Shown piece after piece: positions 19,388-28,321 of a stretch of DNA of 64,000 nucleotides (its first letter is position 1; the number at the start of each line of letters is the position of its first letter). The notes under the pieces are model-generated. The model worked only from the letters and a program-made list of their open reading frames with translations. It did no database searches and had not been told where the DNA came from. The stretch covers positions 1 through 64,000 of the forward strand of contig NZ_QUNS01000004.1 in NCBI RefSeq assembly GCF_003387615.1, in the 5' to 3' direction. The DNA is from Tenacibaculum gallaicum (GTDB lineage: Bacteria > Bacteroidota > Bacteroidia > Flavobacteriales > Flavobacteriaceae). The position numbers and the translations under genes are program-made.

Positions 19388-19579
19388 ATGAAAAACTTAA
19401 CTCATAAAAAATCGTTGATTTTACTATCAGTAGGAATTTTTATAATTGCCTCTTTACAAATACTTACTCGTTATACAGAAATATCAGACATGATGCAAGG
19501 TTTAGGTATTGGCTTAGGAATCGGGCTATTAGTTACAAGTATAATTGGTAGAAAATTAAAGCATATAAAAGCTAGCTAG
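19388..19579 (+). CDS. Small two-helix membrane protein
   Basis: A 63-aa protein with two hydrophobic helices (SLILLSVGIFIIASLQILTR and a glycine-rich GLGIGLGIGLLVTSIIG) joined by a short loop, and a basic C-terminus. I use the ATG at 19388; the frame extends back to a TTG at 19316 within the preceding terminator, which cannot be the start. No family recognised. It lies alone between two terminators. Confidence 0.6.
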   Translation: MKNLTHKKSLILLSVGIFIIASLQILTRYTEISDMMQGLGIGLGIGLLVTSIIGRKLKHIKAS

Positions 19580-19590
19580 AAATTTCAATA

Positions 19591-19619
19591 AAAAAAGACT
19601 CACCAATGGTAAGTCTTTT
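19591..19619. terminator. Bidirectional terminator between convergent genes
   Basis: AAAAGACT(c)ACC-aat-GGT(a)AGTCTTTT with one mismatched pair, lying between the small membrane protein gene and the NlpE-like gene. Confidence 0.65.
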
Positions 19620-19643
19620 CTTATGTCTTATATAATAATCAAG

Positions 19644-20471
19644 CTACTTTTTTTGTAAAAAATATAACTCAGCCAATTCACCAGTTATTTCTTTTCCTTC
19701 AATATCTAGCTTTTGAATAGCTCCTTCTACTACTTTTAACTTATAAGCCTCTTCATTACCATCTATTAGTGTAATTACTGTACCAGCTGCATCCCATTCA
19801 AAAGTTCCTTCAACTGTTTCTTCTTGTCCTTCTCCTAAATATTTTATAGTCATTACGTAGGTACTATTATTTTTCAGCAAAATGGTGGTCTTAATTCCTT
19901 CACAGTCTGCACATGGTAATGTTCCTTCATATTCACCTTCCCAATCTAACGAGTTTTTTGCATTATGACCATCGTTCTTTGCTTTAATTGGATTTGTAGT
20001 TACATTACCATCCATTTCTTTGGATACAATTATTACTAATGAAGGACGTGTAGTATAACTAGTTTCATTTCCTTCAATAACTGAAAAGTCAAAATTAATT
20101 TTCTCTCCTTTTTTAGTAAGTGATACTGGCTGAAGCTCAGTTGATTTGTTATTAGCATCAACGGTAACTGCAATTACATATTCCTTTTCGAAATCGATTA
20201 GAGTTGGAGTTCCATTTTTCCCCATAACTGCTGCTGCCCCAAAATATTTCTCAAACTCTTCTCTACTATCTATTTTACTCGGAAGCTTATCTACATTATT
20301 TTTAATAAAATATCTTGAAGCAACTTTGTAAGTTATAGCTATAGGCTCATTAGTTTCAATAGTTTCTTCTTTAATTTCCTTTGATTTCTTGCTATTCAAG
20401 TTACACCCTACAAATACAGAAGCAACTAATAATAACGTTCCTAAAAATTTTAGTGTTCTCATTTTTTTCAT
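19644..20471 (-). CDS. NlpE-like lipoprotein with an N-terminal extension
   Basis: A 275-aa protein. A lipobox (VASVFVGCN) gives an SpII lipoprotein. Residues about 180-275 match the NlpE fold (WEGEYEGTLPCADCEGIKTTILL with the CxxC pair, then VEGTFEWDAAGTVITL). In enterobacteria NlpE is an outer-membrane lipoprotein linked to copper tolerance and the Cpx stress sensor; no Cpx-like genes are here. Residues about 40-170 form a separate domain (EEFEKYFGAAAVMG) that I do not recognise by name. The ATG at 20471 gives MKKMRTLKF; an internal Met four residues on is also possible. Confidence 0.82.
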   Translation of the reverse strand: MKKMRTLKFLGTLLLVASVFVGCNLNSKKSKEIKEETIETNEPIAITYKVASRYFIKNNVDKLPSKIDSREEFEKYFGAAAVMGKNGTPTLIDFEKEYVIAVTVDANNKSTELQPVSLTKKGEKINFDFSVIEGNETSYTTRPSLVIIVSKEMDGNVTTNPIKAKNDGHNAKNSLDWEGEYEGTLPCADCEGIKTTILLKNNSTYVMTIKYLGEGQEETVEGTFEWDAAGTVITLIDGNEEAYKLKVVEGAIQKLDIEGKEITGELAELYFLQKK

Positions 20472-20644
20472 AATTTAATTAAACAATTACAGCATCATAC
20501 TTAACTCTATCTCTTAATATAAATATGGCGTTTATCCGCAAGTTAACAAATATTATACCAATCAAATTTAGTTTCCTTTCTTTTTAAAAACACTTCTTAT
20601 TTTTTACAAATAATTTAGTAATTTCGACCCTCTAAATTACTTTC

Positions 20645-22987
20645 ATGAAAGTTTGCATCGCCGAGAAACCTAGTGTAGCCCGTGAGATTGCTAATATCTT
20701 AGGAGCCAATACCAAACGAGATGGATATTTCGAAGGTAACGGCTATGCTGTTACCTATACATTCGGTCATTTATGCACGCTTTTAGAACCCAAAGACTAC
20801 AAACCACACTGGAAAAGTTGGGACCTAAACAACTTACCCATGCTTCCTGAACGTTTCGAAACAAAAGTTACGAGTGATAGCGGAATTCAGAAACAGTTCA
20901 ATATTGTAAAATCTTTATTTCAAAAAGCTGATGTGGTTATCAACTGTGGGGATGCTGGGCAAGAAGGAGAACTTATTCAGCGTTGGGTTATTAATCAGGC
21001 AAATTACAAGGGTAAAATTCAACGATTATGGATTTCTTCCTTAACCGAAGAAGCTATAAAAGAAGGTTTTGAAAACCTAAAAGACAACGACGATTACAAC
21101 AATTTATATTATGCGGGGTTTTCTCGTGCCATTGGCGATTGGTTATTAGGTTTAAATGCTACCCGTTTGTACACTGTAAAATTTGGTGGTTACAAACAAG
21201 TATTATCTATCGGTAGAGTGCAAACTCCTACCCTAGCCATGTTGGTTGAACGCTACAAAGAAATTCAGAATTTTAAACCTGAACCGTATTGGGAGTTACA
21301 AACTCAATATCGTGAGACATTGTTTAGTTGTGAAGAAGGTCGTTTTTTAAAGAAAGAAGACGGACAAGCTTTTGCTGATAAAGTAAAAGAAAGTGACTTT
21401 GAAATTACTTCGGTTACCAAGAAAAAAGGGAAAGAATACGCTCCGAAACTTTTCGATTTAACAGGCTTACAGGTATATTGTAATAATAAGTTTGGTTTTT
21501 CAGCAGATGAAACCTTAAAAATTGTTCAGAAATTATACGAAATGAAAGTAGTTACCTACCCAAGAGTAGATACTACTTTTTTACCAAATGATGTGTACCC
21601 TAAAGTTCCGAATATTTTAAAAGGATTGAAACAATATGCTTCTTTAACTCAACCACTATTAGGGAAGAAAATACGTAAATCGAGTAAAGTTTTTAACGAT
21701 AAAAAAGTTACCGATCACCATGCGATTATTCCTACAGGGGTAGAAATAAACTTACAGTACAATCAGCAACAAGTATATGATATCATCGTAAAACGATTTA
21801 TTGCCGTGTTTTATCCCGATAGTGATATCTCTAAAACTGAAGTTAAAGGAGAAGCTGATAAGGTGCCGTTTAGAACTTCAGGAAAGGAAATACTCACCAA
21901 AGGTTGGCGAGCTGTTTTTGAATATGGAAACGATTCTAAAAAAACAGAAGAAAAAGATGTACTTCCTACCTTTGAAAAAGGAGAAAAAGGTCCGCACGAA
22001 CCTTCATTTTTAGAAAAGGAAACAAAGCCTCCTAGAAATTATACCGAAGCTAGTTTATTACGTGCCATGGAAACTGCCGGAAAACAAGTAGATGATGATG
22101 AAATGCGTGAATTAATGAAAGAAAATGGTATTGGACGACCATCTACACGTGCGAGTATTATTGAAACTTTATTTAGAAGAAAATATATTGAGCGTCAAAA
22201 AAAATTGATTATTCCTACCCAAACAGGTATCGATTTGATTGATTTAATTGATAACGAACTTTTAAAATCTGCTGAATTAACAGGACTATGGGAAAAACGT
22301 TTAAAAGAAATTGAACGTGGTGAATATCATGCGGCTATGTTTATCAATCAAATGAAAAAAATGGTTGATGATTTGGTCTACGAAGTTCGTTCAAGTTCTA
22401 AGACGAAACGAATTTCTTACGAAGCTCAAAAAACGAAACAAAAACCAAAGAAAACAACGTCAAAAAAGAAAACTGTCATTGGTAAAGAATGTCCAAAATG
22501 TAAAAAAGGACAACTTTTGAAAGGAAGTACTGCTTACGGATGTTCTGCTTATAAAAATGGTTGTAATTTTACCTTAGCTTTTGAGTTTATGGCTAAAAAA
22601 ATATCCGAAAATCAATTAATCCGTTTGCTTGATAAAGGCTGCACGACCAATTTAAAAGGATTCAAACAAGACGATAAAAAAGTAGAAGGTTTAGTTCGTT
22701 TTGATGATAATTTCAACCTAAAACTTGAACCTAAAAAAACAAATTCTAATGTCATTTCGAGTGATAACGAGAAACATAAGTTCAGCAAAGCTAAATCTCA
22801 CTCTGACACCTTAACCTGCCCAAAATGTAATAAGGGAACTGTTTTAAAAGGAAAGTCTGCCTACGGATGTTCTGAATATAAAAACGGTTGCGATTTTGTG
22901 TTTACTTTTGAAAACATCAAAAAAATGGCTAACGGGCAACCGTTAACCAAAGAATTAGTACTTGAAATATTAAGTTCTAATAGCTAA
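20645..22987 (+). CDS. topB: DNA topoisomerase III (type IA)
   Basis: A 780-aa enzyme that passes single strands of DNA through a transient break. The Toprim domain is at the N-terminus (IAEKPSVAREIA with E7; GDAGQEGELI with D103 and E107), the catalytic tyrosine is Y305 in VVTYPRVDT, and GRVQTPTLAML and GIGRPSTRASII are further family motifs. The C-terminus has two Cys-rich topoisomerase repeats (CPKCKKGQLLKGSTAYGCS and CPKCNKGTVLKGKSAYGCS). The linker before the second repeat (about residues 700-712) is encoded by a copy of a repeat otherwise found in the gene-free region near 58.7-58.9 kb. This is probably the core-genome topB; a plasmid-type role is not suggested. Confidence 0.95.
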   Translation: MKVCIAEKPSVAREIANILGANTKRDGYFEGNGYAVTYTFGHLCTLLEPKDYKPHWKSWDLNNLPMLPERFETKVTSDSGIQKQFNIVKSLFQKADVVINCGDAGQEGELIQRWVINQANYKGKIQRLWISSLTEEAIKEGFENLKDNDDYNNLYYAGFSRAIGDWLLGLNATRLYTVKFGGYKQVLSIGRVQTPTLAMLVERYKEIQNFKPEPYWELQTQYRETLFSCEEGRFLKKEDGQAFADKVKESDFEITSVTKKKGKEYAPKLFDLTGLQVYCNNKFGFSADETLKIVQKLYEMKVVTYPRVDTTFLPNDVYPKVPNILKGLKQYASLTQPLLGKKIRKSSKVFNDKKVTDHHAIIPTGVEINLQYNQQQVYDIIVKRFIAVFYPDSDISKTEVKGEADKVPFRTSGKEILTKGWRAVFEYGNDSKKTEEKDVLPTFEKGEKGPHEPSFLEKETKPPRNYTEASLLRAMETAGKQVDDDEMRELMKENGIGRPSTRASIIETLFRRKYIERQKKLIIPTQTGIDLIDLIDNELLKSAELTGLWEKRLKEIERGEYHAAMFINQMKKMVDDLVYEVRSSSKTKRISYEAQKTKQKPKKTTSKKKTVIGKECPKCKKGQLLKGSTAYGCSAYKNGCNFTLAFEFMAKKISENQLIRLLDKGCTTNLKGFKQDDKKVEGLVRFDDNFNLKLEPKKTNSNVISSDNEKHKFSKAKSHSDTLTCPKCNKGTVLKGKSAYGCSEYKNGCDFVFTFENIKKMANGQPLTKELVLEILSSNS

Positions 22988-23194
22988 TTTTAATTAAATT
23001 AGTTACAACCAATTCCATAATGGCTTGTTCTAGCTCCTGCCCTCTTTCTAGCCCCATCTTTTTACAAATACAATGACGAGAAGCTTGAACAGATCCAATC
23101 GTTACGTTTCTTATTTTTGTTACTTTAAGTCCGTACCAATTGTAAATCCGAACTATCTGGTTAATAACCTAATTAAAATTTTATCTTTTCTCAT
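22977..23194 (-). pseudogene. Frameshifted small gene, unknown family
   Basis: On the minus strand an ATG at 23194 opens MRKDKILI and then meets a stop in its frame; a second frame, open from 23168 to 22977 with no start codon of its own, continues as VINQIVRIYNWYGLKV and ends RGQELEQAIMELVVTNLIKISY. Joined by one frameshift near 23168, the two would make a basic protein of about 71 aa with a CIC motif. Its end overlaps the end of topB. Either a decayed gene or chance; I do not recognise the family. No more than weak support. Confidence 0.3.
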
Positions 23195-23209
23195 TTGTTT
23201 TCTTTTTTT

Positions 23210-23641
23210 CTACAAACATGATATAAATAAACCATAATCAAGTATTAAAAAGCATAAATCTCGATACATCAAATACTTTTGGAGTTTTAAATTTAATGGT
23301 TTTGGGTCTTTAGTTGTATATAAATCATCTGCATTAGGATTGTGCCATATATAAATGGAGTCTTGTTTACTATTTAAGAAGTGTTTGTAATATTCATTTT
23401 GGGTTCCTTCATCAACTTCAACACTCGATTTATAATCAAAATAATAGATTTCTTTAATATTTTCATCATTTACGCCTCCATTCATCGCAAACTGGTCAAT
23501 TGAATCTACTTTTACCTTTATCTTTCTATAATCCTTTATATATTTTACTCTTTTTTGATATAGTTTAAAACGTATAAAAGTAAAAGGAGAACTTATAAAT
23601 AAAATAAAAAAAACAACAAACAAAATTTTTCTAACCCACAT
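23210..23641 (-). CDS. Hypothetical protein with N-terminal membrane anchor
   Basis: A 143-aa protein with an N-terminal hydrophobic segment (KILFVVFFILFISSPFTFI) and a polar remainder with an YKSSVEVDEG ... DSIYIWHNPNADD stretch; a second short hydrophobic patch lies at the C-terminus. Cellular location is probably inner membrane with an outward soluble part. No family recognised; isolated gene between topB and trmH. Base composition is more AT-rich than that of its neighbours, as for many flavobacterial accessory genes. Confidence 0.6.
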   Translation of the reverse strand: MWVRKILFVVFFILFISSPFTFIRFKLYQKRVKYIKDYRKIKVKVDSIDQFAMNGGVNDENIKEIYYFDYKSSVEVDEGTQNEYYKHFLNSKQDSIYIWHNPNADDLYTTKDPKPLNLKLQKYLMYRDLCFLILDYGLFISCL

Positions 23642-23751
23642 ATTTTAAAACTTTCTTTTGCTATCAGATTTGTTTCGGAATCCCATAATGATGATACATG
23701 ATAATTTACAATGTGAACCTGAAACAAGTTTAGGTTGATGTTTTACACAAA

Positions 23752-24429
23752 TTACTGCTTATTAAACTCTTTGTAGTAATGCTCTATCAGTTTCTCTGGG
23801 TTTTTAATGGTGTTTTTTATCCATTTAAAGTACAGTACCTTCTTTTCTTCTTCAGAGAGTTGCCAACTTAAATTTGTTCTTTTTAAACGTGTAGTTACAT
23901 CTTGTAGCGTGATTGCAGCTGCTACTGAGATATTTAAACTTTCAGTAAACCCAACCATAGGGATTTTTAAAAATCCATCCGCTTCTTGTTTTATATAATC
24001 AGAAATACCATCTTTTTCAGCTCCAAAAACAAATGCTGCCTTTTTGGTCACATCAAAATCGGATAACACACAAGAATCGGTATGAGGTGTTGTTCCTATA
24101 ATTTGATATCCTTTCGTTCGTAAATCTTTCAAACAAGCTTTGGTATTGTCTCCGTCTTCTTTATATCGATGAATATCTAACCATTTCTGACTTCCCTTCG
24201 CCACATGTCTTGAAACTCTATTGGTTACTTTATTTTCAATTGCATACACATCTTGTACTCCAAAAATATCACAGCTTCTTACTACTGCACTTGCATTGTG
24301 AGGCTGATAAATATCTTCTAACACTACCGCAAAATGACGTGTTCGTTCATTTAAAACCTTATGAAAGTTTTTTTTTCTTTTCTCAGTAATATACCCTTCT
24401 AAATAAGCTAATAGTCCTTCATCAATCAT
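23752..24429 (-). CDS. trmH: tRNA/rRNA 2'-O-ribose methyltransferase, SpoU/TrmH family
   Basis: A protein of about 225 aa, SPOUT fold. The three family motifs are visible: QPHNASAVVRSCDIFGVQDVY (motif 1), AAFVFGAEKDGIS (motif 2) and IPMVGFTESLNISVAAAITL (motif 3), which build the knotted SAM site. The order and spacing match TrmH (Gm18 tRNA methylation) better than RlmB, as there is no N-terminal substrate-binding extension. I start at the ATG at 24429; an in-frame GTG at 24465 would add 12 residues. Confidence 0.88.
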   Translation of the reverse strand: MIDEGLLAYLEGYITEKRKKNFHKVLNERTRHFAVVLEDIYQPHNASAVVRSCDIFGVQDVYAIENKVTNRVSRHVAKGSQKWLDIHRYKEDGDNTKACLKDLRTKGYQIIGTTPHTDSCVLSDFDVTKKAAFVFGAEKDGISDYIKQEADGFLKIPMVGFTESLNISVAAAITLQDVTTRLKRTNLSWQLSEEEKKVLYFKWIKNTIKNPEKLIEHYYKEFNKQ

Positions 24430-24576
24430 ACAACAAACATAGTAAATTTTCCTATTTTTAATCACAGGGCGATGGCCTAGTATTTATTTTCTTAAACTTG
24501 CAACAAAATAGAGAATGCTCTTTGATAACATACTTCATATCTTAGGCTTAAAATTATTAATTTTTCAATTATATCT

Positions 24577-25260
24577 ATGAAAAAACGACTAGTAGTATTA
24601 ACAGGAGCAGGAATCAGTGCCGAAAGCGGTATTAAAACTTTTAGGGATGCTGATGGCTTATGGGAAGGTCATGATATTTATGAAGTAGCTTCTCCACAAG
24701 GGTTTCATGCAAACCCTGAATTGGTGTTGAATTTTTACAATCTGCGTAGAAAACAACTATTAGAGGTTTTTCCTAATAAAGCACATCACAACTTAGTTGC
24801 ATTAGAAAATGATTTTGAGGTTACGATCATTACTCAGAATGTAGATGATTTGCACGAACGCGCTGGAAGCAAGAATGTAATTCACTTGCACGGTGAGCTA
24901 TTAAAAGCTCGTAGTACTAAAAACAAACACCTGGTTTACAATTGGAATAAAGATATTGTTATAGGCGATGTATGTGAAGAAAATGAACAATTGCGTCCAC
25001 ATATTGTTTGGTTTGGCGAAGATGTTCCTCTATTAGAAAAGGCTGTTGAAATTACCTTACAAGCTGATATTTTAGTAATCATTGGAACGTCTATGCAAGT
25101 ATATCCTGCAGCTAGTTTGGTTAACTATATACAACACAACACGCCTATTTATTTTATTGACCCTAAACCTGCTGTAAATAAAAACGCCTTCAATAACTTA
25201 ACAATTATTGAAGACGTTGCTAGTACAGGTACTGATATGCTAGTTAAAATACTTCAATAA
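24577..25260 (+). CDS. Sir2-family NAD-dependent protein deacylase lacking zinc cysteines
   Basis: A 227-aa sirtuin. NAD-binding motifs: GAGISAESGIKTFRDADGLW at the N-terminus, TQNVDDLHERAG, and catalytic His in VIHLHGEL; RPHIVWFGEDVP and IIGTSMQVYPAASLV follow. In most sirtuins a zinc ribbon with four cysteines lies between the catalytic His and the RPHIVWFGE segment; here that stretch (KARSTKNKHLVYNWNKDIVIGDVCEENEQL in outline) holds a single Cys. Class III (CobB/SIRT5-like) features such as the Tyr/Arg desuccinylase pair are not clear. Stands alone. Confidence 0.9.
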   Translation: MKKRLVVLTGAGISAESGIKTFRDADGLWEGHDIYEVASPQGFHANPELVLNFYNLRRKQLLEVFPNKAHHNLVALENDFEVTIITQNVDDLHERAGSKNVIHLHGELLKARSTKNKHLVYNWNKDIVIGDVCEENEQLRPHIVWFGEDVPLLEKAVEITLQADILVIIGTSMQVYPAASLVNYIQHNTPIYFIDPKPAVNKNAFNNLTIIEDVASTGTDMLVKILQ

Positions 25261-25278
25261 GTTCAGCACTACAATTAG

Positions 25279-25752
25279 TTATGAATTTGAAGTTAATTTA
25301 TCAAAATACTCGTACAATTCTCCTTTAGAAATGTTGCTTCCTTTTTCAATTAAATCAAAAATTTCAACATTTCTTTCTTCTTCATAAGCTTTTGAACCTC
25401 TTAAAAACTCAATAGCTTCATCATTCGGTTTTTTTAATAACCATTCAAATCCTTCTTGTTCTAAAACATTCACCTCTTTGTCAATTTTTATCACAATACG
25501 GTGAATCTCTTTTTCTTCACATTTAAATAGATTGATCACTTTTGATGAAAAATGTTCTAAATACGCTGTTTTGGTAAGAACATCGTCCCAAACTACATCA
25601 CTAAACACATTCATTTCTTCTTCTGCCACCTGTGGTTTCTCTTTCTTTAGTTCATCCCATTCTTTTTTATCAATGTTTTGTGATGCTAAAAATCGAGCAA
25701 ATTCTTCATGTAATCCTTCAAATTGTTCTTTTGTAAGTTGTCTATATTTCAA
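25279..25752 (-). CDS. Conserved flavobacterial protein, DUF6495-like
   Basis: A 157-aa acidic cytoplasmic protein starting MKYRQLTKEQFEGLHEEFAR with YLEHFSSKVINLFKC and a C-terminal helical part. It looks like a small family restricted to Flavobacteriia (DUF6495 from memory; not certain). No catalytic motif, no signal peptide. Lies convergent to the sirtuin gene with an 18-bp gap. Confidence 0.6.
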   Translation of the reverse strand: MKYRQLTKEQFEGLHEEFARFLASQNIDKKEWDELKKEKPQVAEEEMNVFSDVVWDDVLTKTAYLEHFSSKVINLFKCEEKEIHRIVIKIDKEVNVLEQEGFEWLLKKPNDEAIEFLRGSKAYEEERNVEIFDLIEKGSNISKGELYEYFDKLTSNS

Positions 25753-25870
25753 ACGTTTAAATTTTATTAATTGATTCGTATATAATTATAAAATATAGAA
25801 CGTTTGCAACCACTCGTTACATTCGTTCTCTCATTAAAAATTTTAAACAAATTCTTTTCTAAATAAGTTT

Positions 25871-26569
25871 TTAAAATTTATTAATGTTCGTTTCATTTGG
25901 CAATTTTAATAATAAATTAGGATTAGGGCAATTTTGCTTGTAAAAATCCAACGTCTTTTTTGAAGCTACTCCAGGATAATCTCCAAAATAGTCTTCTATA
26001 TCTATAATTAACTGAAAATGTAAATGAGGTGCATAGTCTCCATTCACGAAACTATCTCCTAAAGTTCCTATCTTTTCTCCTTGTTTTACTTGTTTTCCTA
26101 CTGATAATTCTTCTAAGGACTCTAATGATAAATGACCATATAATGAATAAAAATCATTTCCTTCTATTGAATGTTTTACTATAATCGTTGGCCCATAATC
26201 TCCATAATTTAAATTGTTTTTAAAGCTATAAATTTCCCCATCTAATACAGCTAAAATATCTGTACCTGCATCACACCATAAATCTATTCCTAAATGTATA
26301 TTTCGTTGATTTTCTTCTGATAGTTTATTGAAATGTTCACTTCGGCTATAAATATCTCTTACCTCTAAATACCCACCAAAGGCAACTGTTTTTTGATGTT
26401 TTGAAAAGTAGCTTTCTAAATATGCTTCCCACTCCTTTGATGAAGAAACATCAAAGATTAATTCTTTATTAGATGCAGCTATTGAAATTGGAACATACTC
26501 TTCTACAGAGATAGTTACATCAATTACAGGTAATGGTTTTTGAGATATGTTGTTTAAAAATTCTATCAT
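25871..26569 (-). CDS. M23 (LytM) metallopeptidase-domain protein without signal peptide
   Basis: A 232-aa protein. The M23 zinc site is visible as HLGIDLW (first His and Asp), YGHLS and HLHFQ. Members cleave peptidoglycan cross-bridges or act as amidase activators in the periplasm. Unusually, the N-terminus (MIEFLNNISQKPLPVIDVTI) has no signal peptide, and no upstream start offers one. The protein might have a cytoplasmic role or leave the cell by another path. Zinc ligands appear intact, so activity is possible. Confidence 0.82.
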   Translation of the reverse strand: MIEFLNNISQKPLPVIDVTISVEEYVPISIAASNKELIFDVSSSKEWEAYLESYFSKHQKTVAFGGYLEVRDIYSRSEHFNKLSEENQRNIHLGIDLWCDAGTDILAVLDGEIYSFKNNLNYGDYGPTIIVKHSIEGNDFYSLYGHLSLESLEELSVGKQVKQGEKIGTLGDSFVNGDYAPHLHFQLIIDIEDYFGDYPGVASKKTLDFYKQNCPNPNLLLKLPNETNINKF

Positions 26570-26587
26570 AAATATTTTATATAAAAA

Positions 26588-26615
26588 AGAGTAACCAAAG
26601 ATAATTGATTACTCT
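26588..26615 (-). terminator. Terminator of the anti-sigma-like lipoprotein gene
   Basis: AGAGTAATCA / TGGTTACTCT, a 10-bp stem with one G-U pair on the minus strand, followed by a T-tract, 26 bp past the stop of the gene at 26642. Confidence 0.6.
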
Positions 26616-26641
26616 CACATTTATAACCTGTATAAAATACT

Positions 26642-27526
26642 CTATCTTGTAACAGTACCGCTAATTTCCTTAACTGGCCCTGCTCCCATAGTAAATGTTA
26701 CATGGTCATCAGCATCTGATGGAACTCCATGCGCTAGGGGCTTTAATGTAAAAGGGTTTGGGCTATTATCTGGATCTGGCTCAACGGATATAACAGCTGT
26801 CCTGCCTCTTAAATCTGTAGGAAAAGTAAATCCAGTAGGTGCATTTTGTATAAAGTCTTCTCCTGGATATCCTGGTCCATTATTTACATTTCCTTTAAAT
26901 GATGTTGTTGCTGCATTATCATCAGCCATAGCCACATCAGTAAAGGTTCCTGTACTAATTGGTGTGCCATTTATAACTACCCATCCTTCATACTTCCAAC
27001 CTGCTGGTAATGTTGGTAAAGATAATCCTGTAGCTGGACTTCCACTTGTTAAATCTAAAAACCAAATACCACTTCTTTCATTGTTCATCATTCCATCAGT
27101 TGGGGTTGCTAGAATATATTTTCCTGTGGCAGTAAAGAAATCCCCAACAATTCCTGTAGATGTTACTCCTGCTGAGTTACCAGAAAAATCACCCGCTACT
27201 ATTTTAGTATTTGCTGGCGCTGGATCTGGATCGTTCGTTGGTTCTATAGAAAGTACAAATTTTGTGGCTGTTGCTAAAGTATTTGCTTCTACTACAAAAG
27301 AGCTTTGTGATAATTCTCCTGAGTCATTTACACTAAAAGTTCCTGTTGATACTGGTGATCCATTTACTATAACCCACCCTTCATATACATACTCTGTTCC
27401 TAAACTTTCTAAACCAGTTATATTTAGACTTAAGTTTGATGTTCTTGGTGCGTTATCATCATCATCGCTACAGGCAGCAAAAGTTATCGTGCTTATTACT
27501 GCTAATGTTAAAAGCATTTTCTTCAT
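26642..27526 (-). CDS. Lipoprotein with two anti-sigma-K-like (RskA-type) beta repeats
   Basis: About 294 aa. Signal peptide with a lipobox (TITFAACSD) followed by an acidic DDDDN stretch. Two tandem repeats share the motif YEGWVIVNGSPVSTGTF / YEGWVVINGTPISTGTF and LSIEPTNDPDPAP / ISVEPDPDNSPNP; this pattern occurs in the extracytoplasmic domain of RskA-type anti-sigma factors. As there is no sigma-binding cytoplasmic part, it is a stand-alone envelope lipoprotein, possibly surface exposed given the acidic residues after Cys. I start at ATG 27526, 15 residues inside the longest frame, to give the lipoprotein signal. A Crp/Fnr regulator gene lies 76 bp upstream in the same direction. Confidence 0.75.
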   Translation of the reverse strand: MKKMLLTLAVISTITFAACSDDDDNAPRTSNLSLNITGLESLGTEYVYEGWVIVNGSPVSTGTFSVNDSGELSQSSFVVEANTLATATKFVLSIEPTNDPDPAPANTKIVAGDFSGNSAGVTSTGIVGDFFTATGKYILATPTDGMMNNERSGIWFLDLTSGSPATGLSLPTLPAGWKYEGWVVINGTPISTGTFTDVAMADDNAATTSFKGNVNNGPGYPGEDFIQNAPTGFTFPTDLRGRTAVISVEPDPDNSPNPFTLKPLAHGVPSDADDHVTFTMGAGPVKEISGTVTR

Positions 27527-27602
27527 TGTTTTTGTAATTTTGAATTTATACAAAAACAAAGTTACTTGCATGTTTTCTTTTAAAATGTTAGCTAGCTTAC
27601 AC

Positions 27603-28274
27603 TTATGCTACTTTTTTTAGCAATCGTATTTCTTTTCTGTTAAAGTCTATTATTTGTTCTTGTTTTAACTCATTCATTAAAGTATTTAAAGTAGGTCTTG
27701 AGGTACCTATAAGTGTTGCAATATCTTTCTGTGTATAAGGGTGTTCAATTACTTGATCTCCTGTTTTATCACATTCATGACCATATTCTTCACAAAGCTC
27801 TTTAAAAAACTCTAACAAACGGGCCCGTGTATCTTTAAATAATAATAATTGCAGTCTTCTCTCTAGCTTTTTCATTCGTACGCCTATGAACTTATAGATT
27901 TTAAAACTTACAGATACATTATCTCTCATTAATGAATACATTGTATCTTTAGATACGGGACAAACTACTGTAGCATTATCAATTGATTGTGCAAATTCAT
28001 TTCTTTTTTCGATTCCTAAAATGGCTTTTTCTCCAAATATTTCTCCTTTGGTTAAAATTGCTTTGATAATCTCATTTCCATCTTCAGTATAATATCCTAT
28101 CTTCACTTTTCCTTTATCTATTAGGTATATTTTACTAGCTGCGTCATCTTCAAAATATATATAGTCGCTTTTTTTATATGTAGAAAATATATGCTCCTGT
28201 TTATACCCCTCATATCTGTGTGGACATAATATTTTAAATAAATTAACATCTTCAAAAAACCAAAGTTTGCCCAT
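27603..28274 (-). CDS. Crp/Fnr-family transcriptional regulator
   Basis: A 223-aa protein: cyclic-nucleotide-binding-like beta-barrel (about 20-120; YLIDKGKVKIGYYTEDGNEI, GEIFGEKAILG), dimer helix, and a C-terminal Crp-type helix-turn-helix (YTQKDIATLIGTSRPTLNTLMNEL). The barrel lacks the clear cAMP Arg/Ser pair of Crp and there is no Fnr Cys cluster, so the signal is unknown. In Bacteroidota such regulators often sense redox state. It may control the lipoprotein gene just downstream. Confidence 0.88.
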   Translation of the reverse strand: MGKLWFFEDVNLFKILCPHRYEGYKQEHIFSTYKKSDYIYFEDDAASKIYLIDKGKVKIGYYTEDGNEIIKAILTKGEIFGEKAILGIEKRNEFAQSIDNATVVCPVSKDTMYSLMRDNVSVSFKIYKFIGVRMKKLERRLQLLLFKDTRARLLEFFKELCEEYGHECDKTGDQVIEHPYTQKDIATLIGTSRPTLNTLMNELKQEQIIDFNRKEIRLLKKVA

Positions 28275-28321
28275 AATTTACTTTTTAAACTAGGTCGGAA
28301 AGATTAATGTTTCTTTACAAA

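Noticed and set aside
24430..24465. GTG start extending trmH by 12 residues
   Set aside because: The added residues (MIKNRKIYYVCC) do not resemble the family N-terminus; the ATG at 24429 fits better.
26964..27620. 218-codon plus-strand frame
   Set aside because: Antisense to the two-repeat lipoprotein gene; the repeats in the real gene explain the long open frame.
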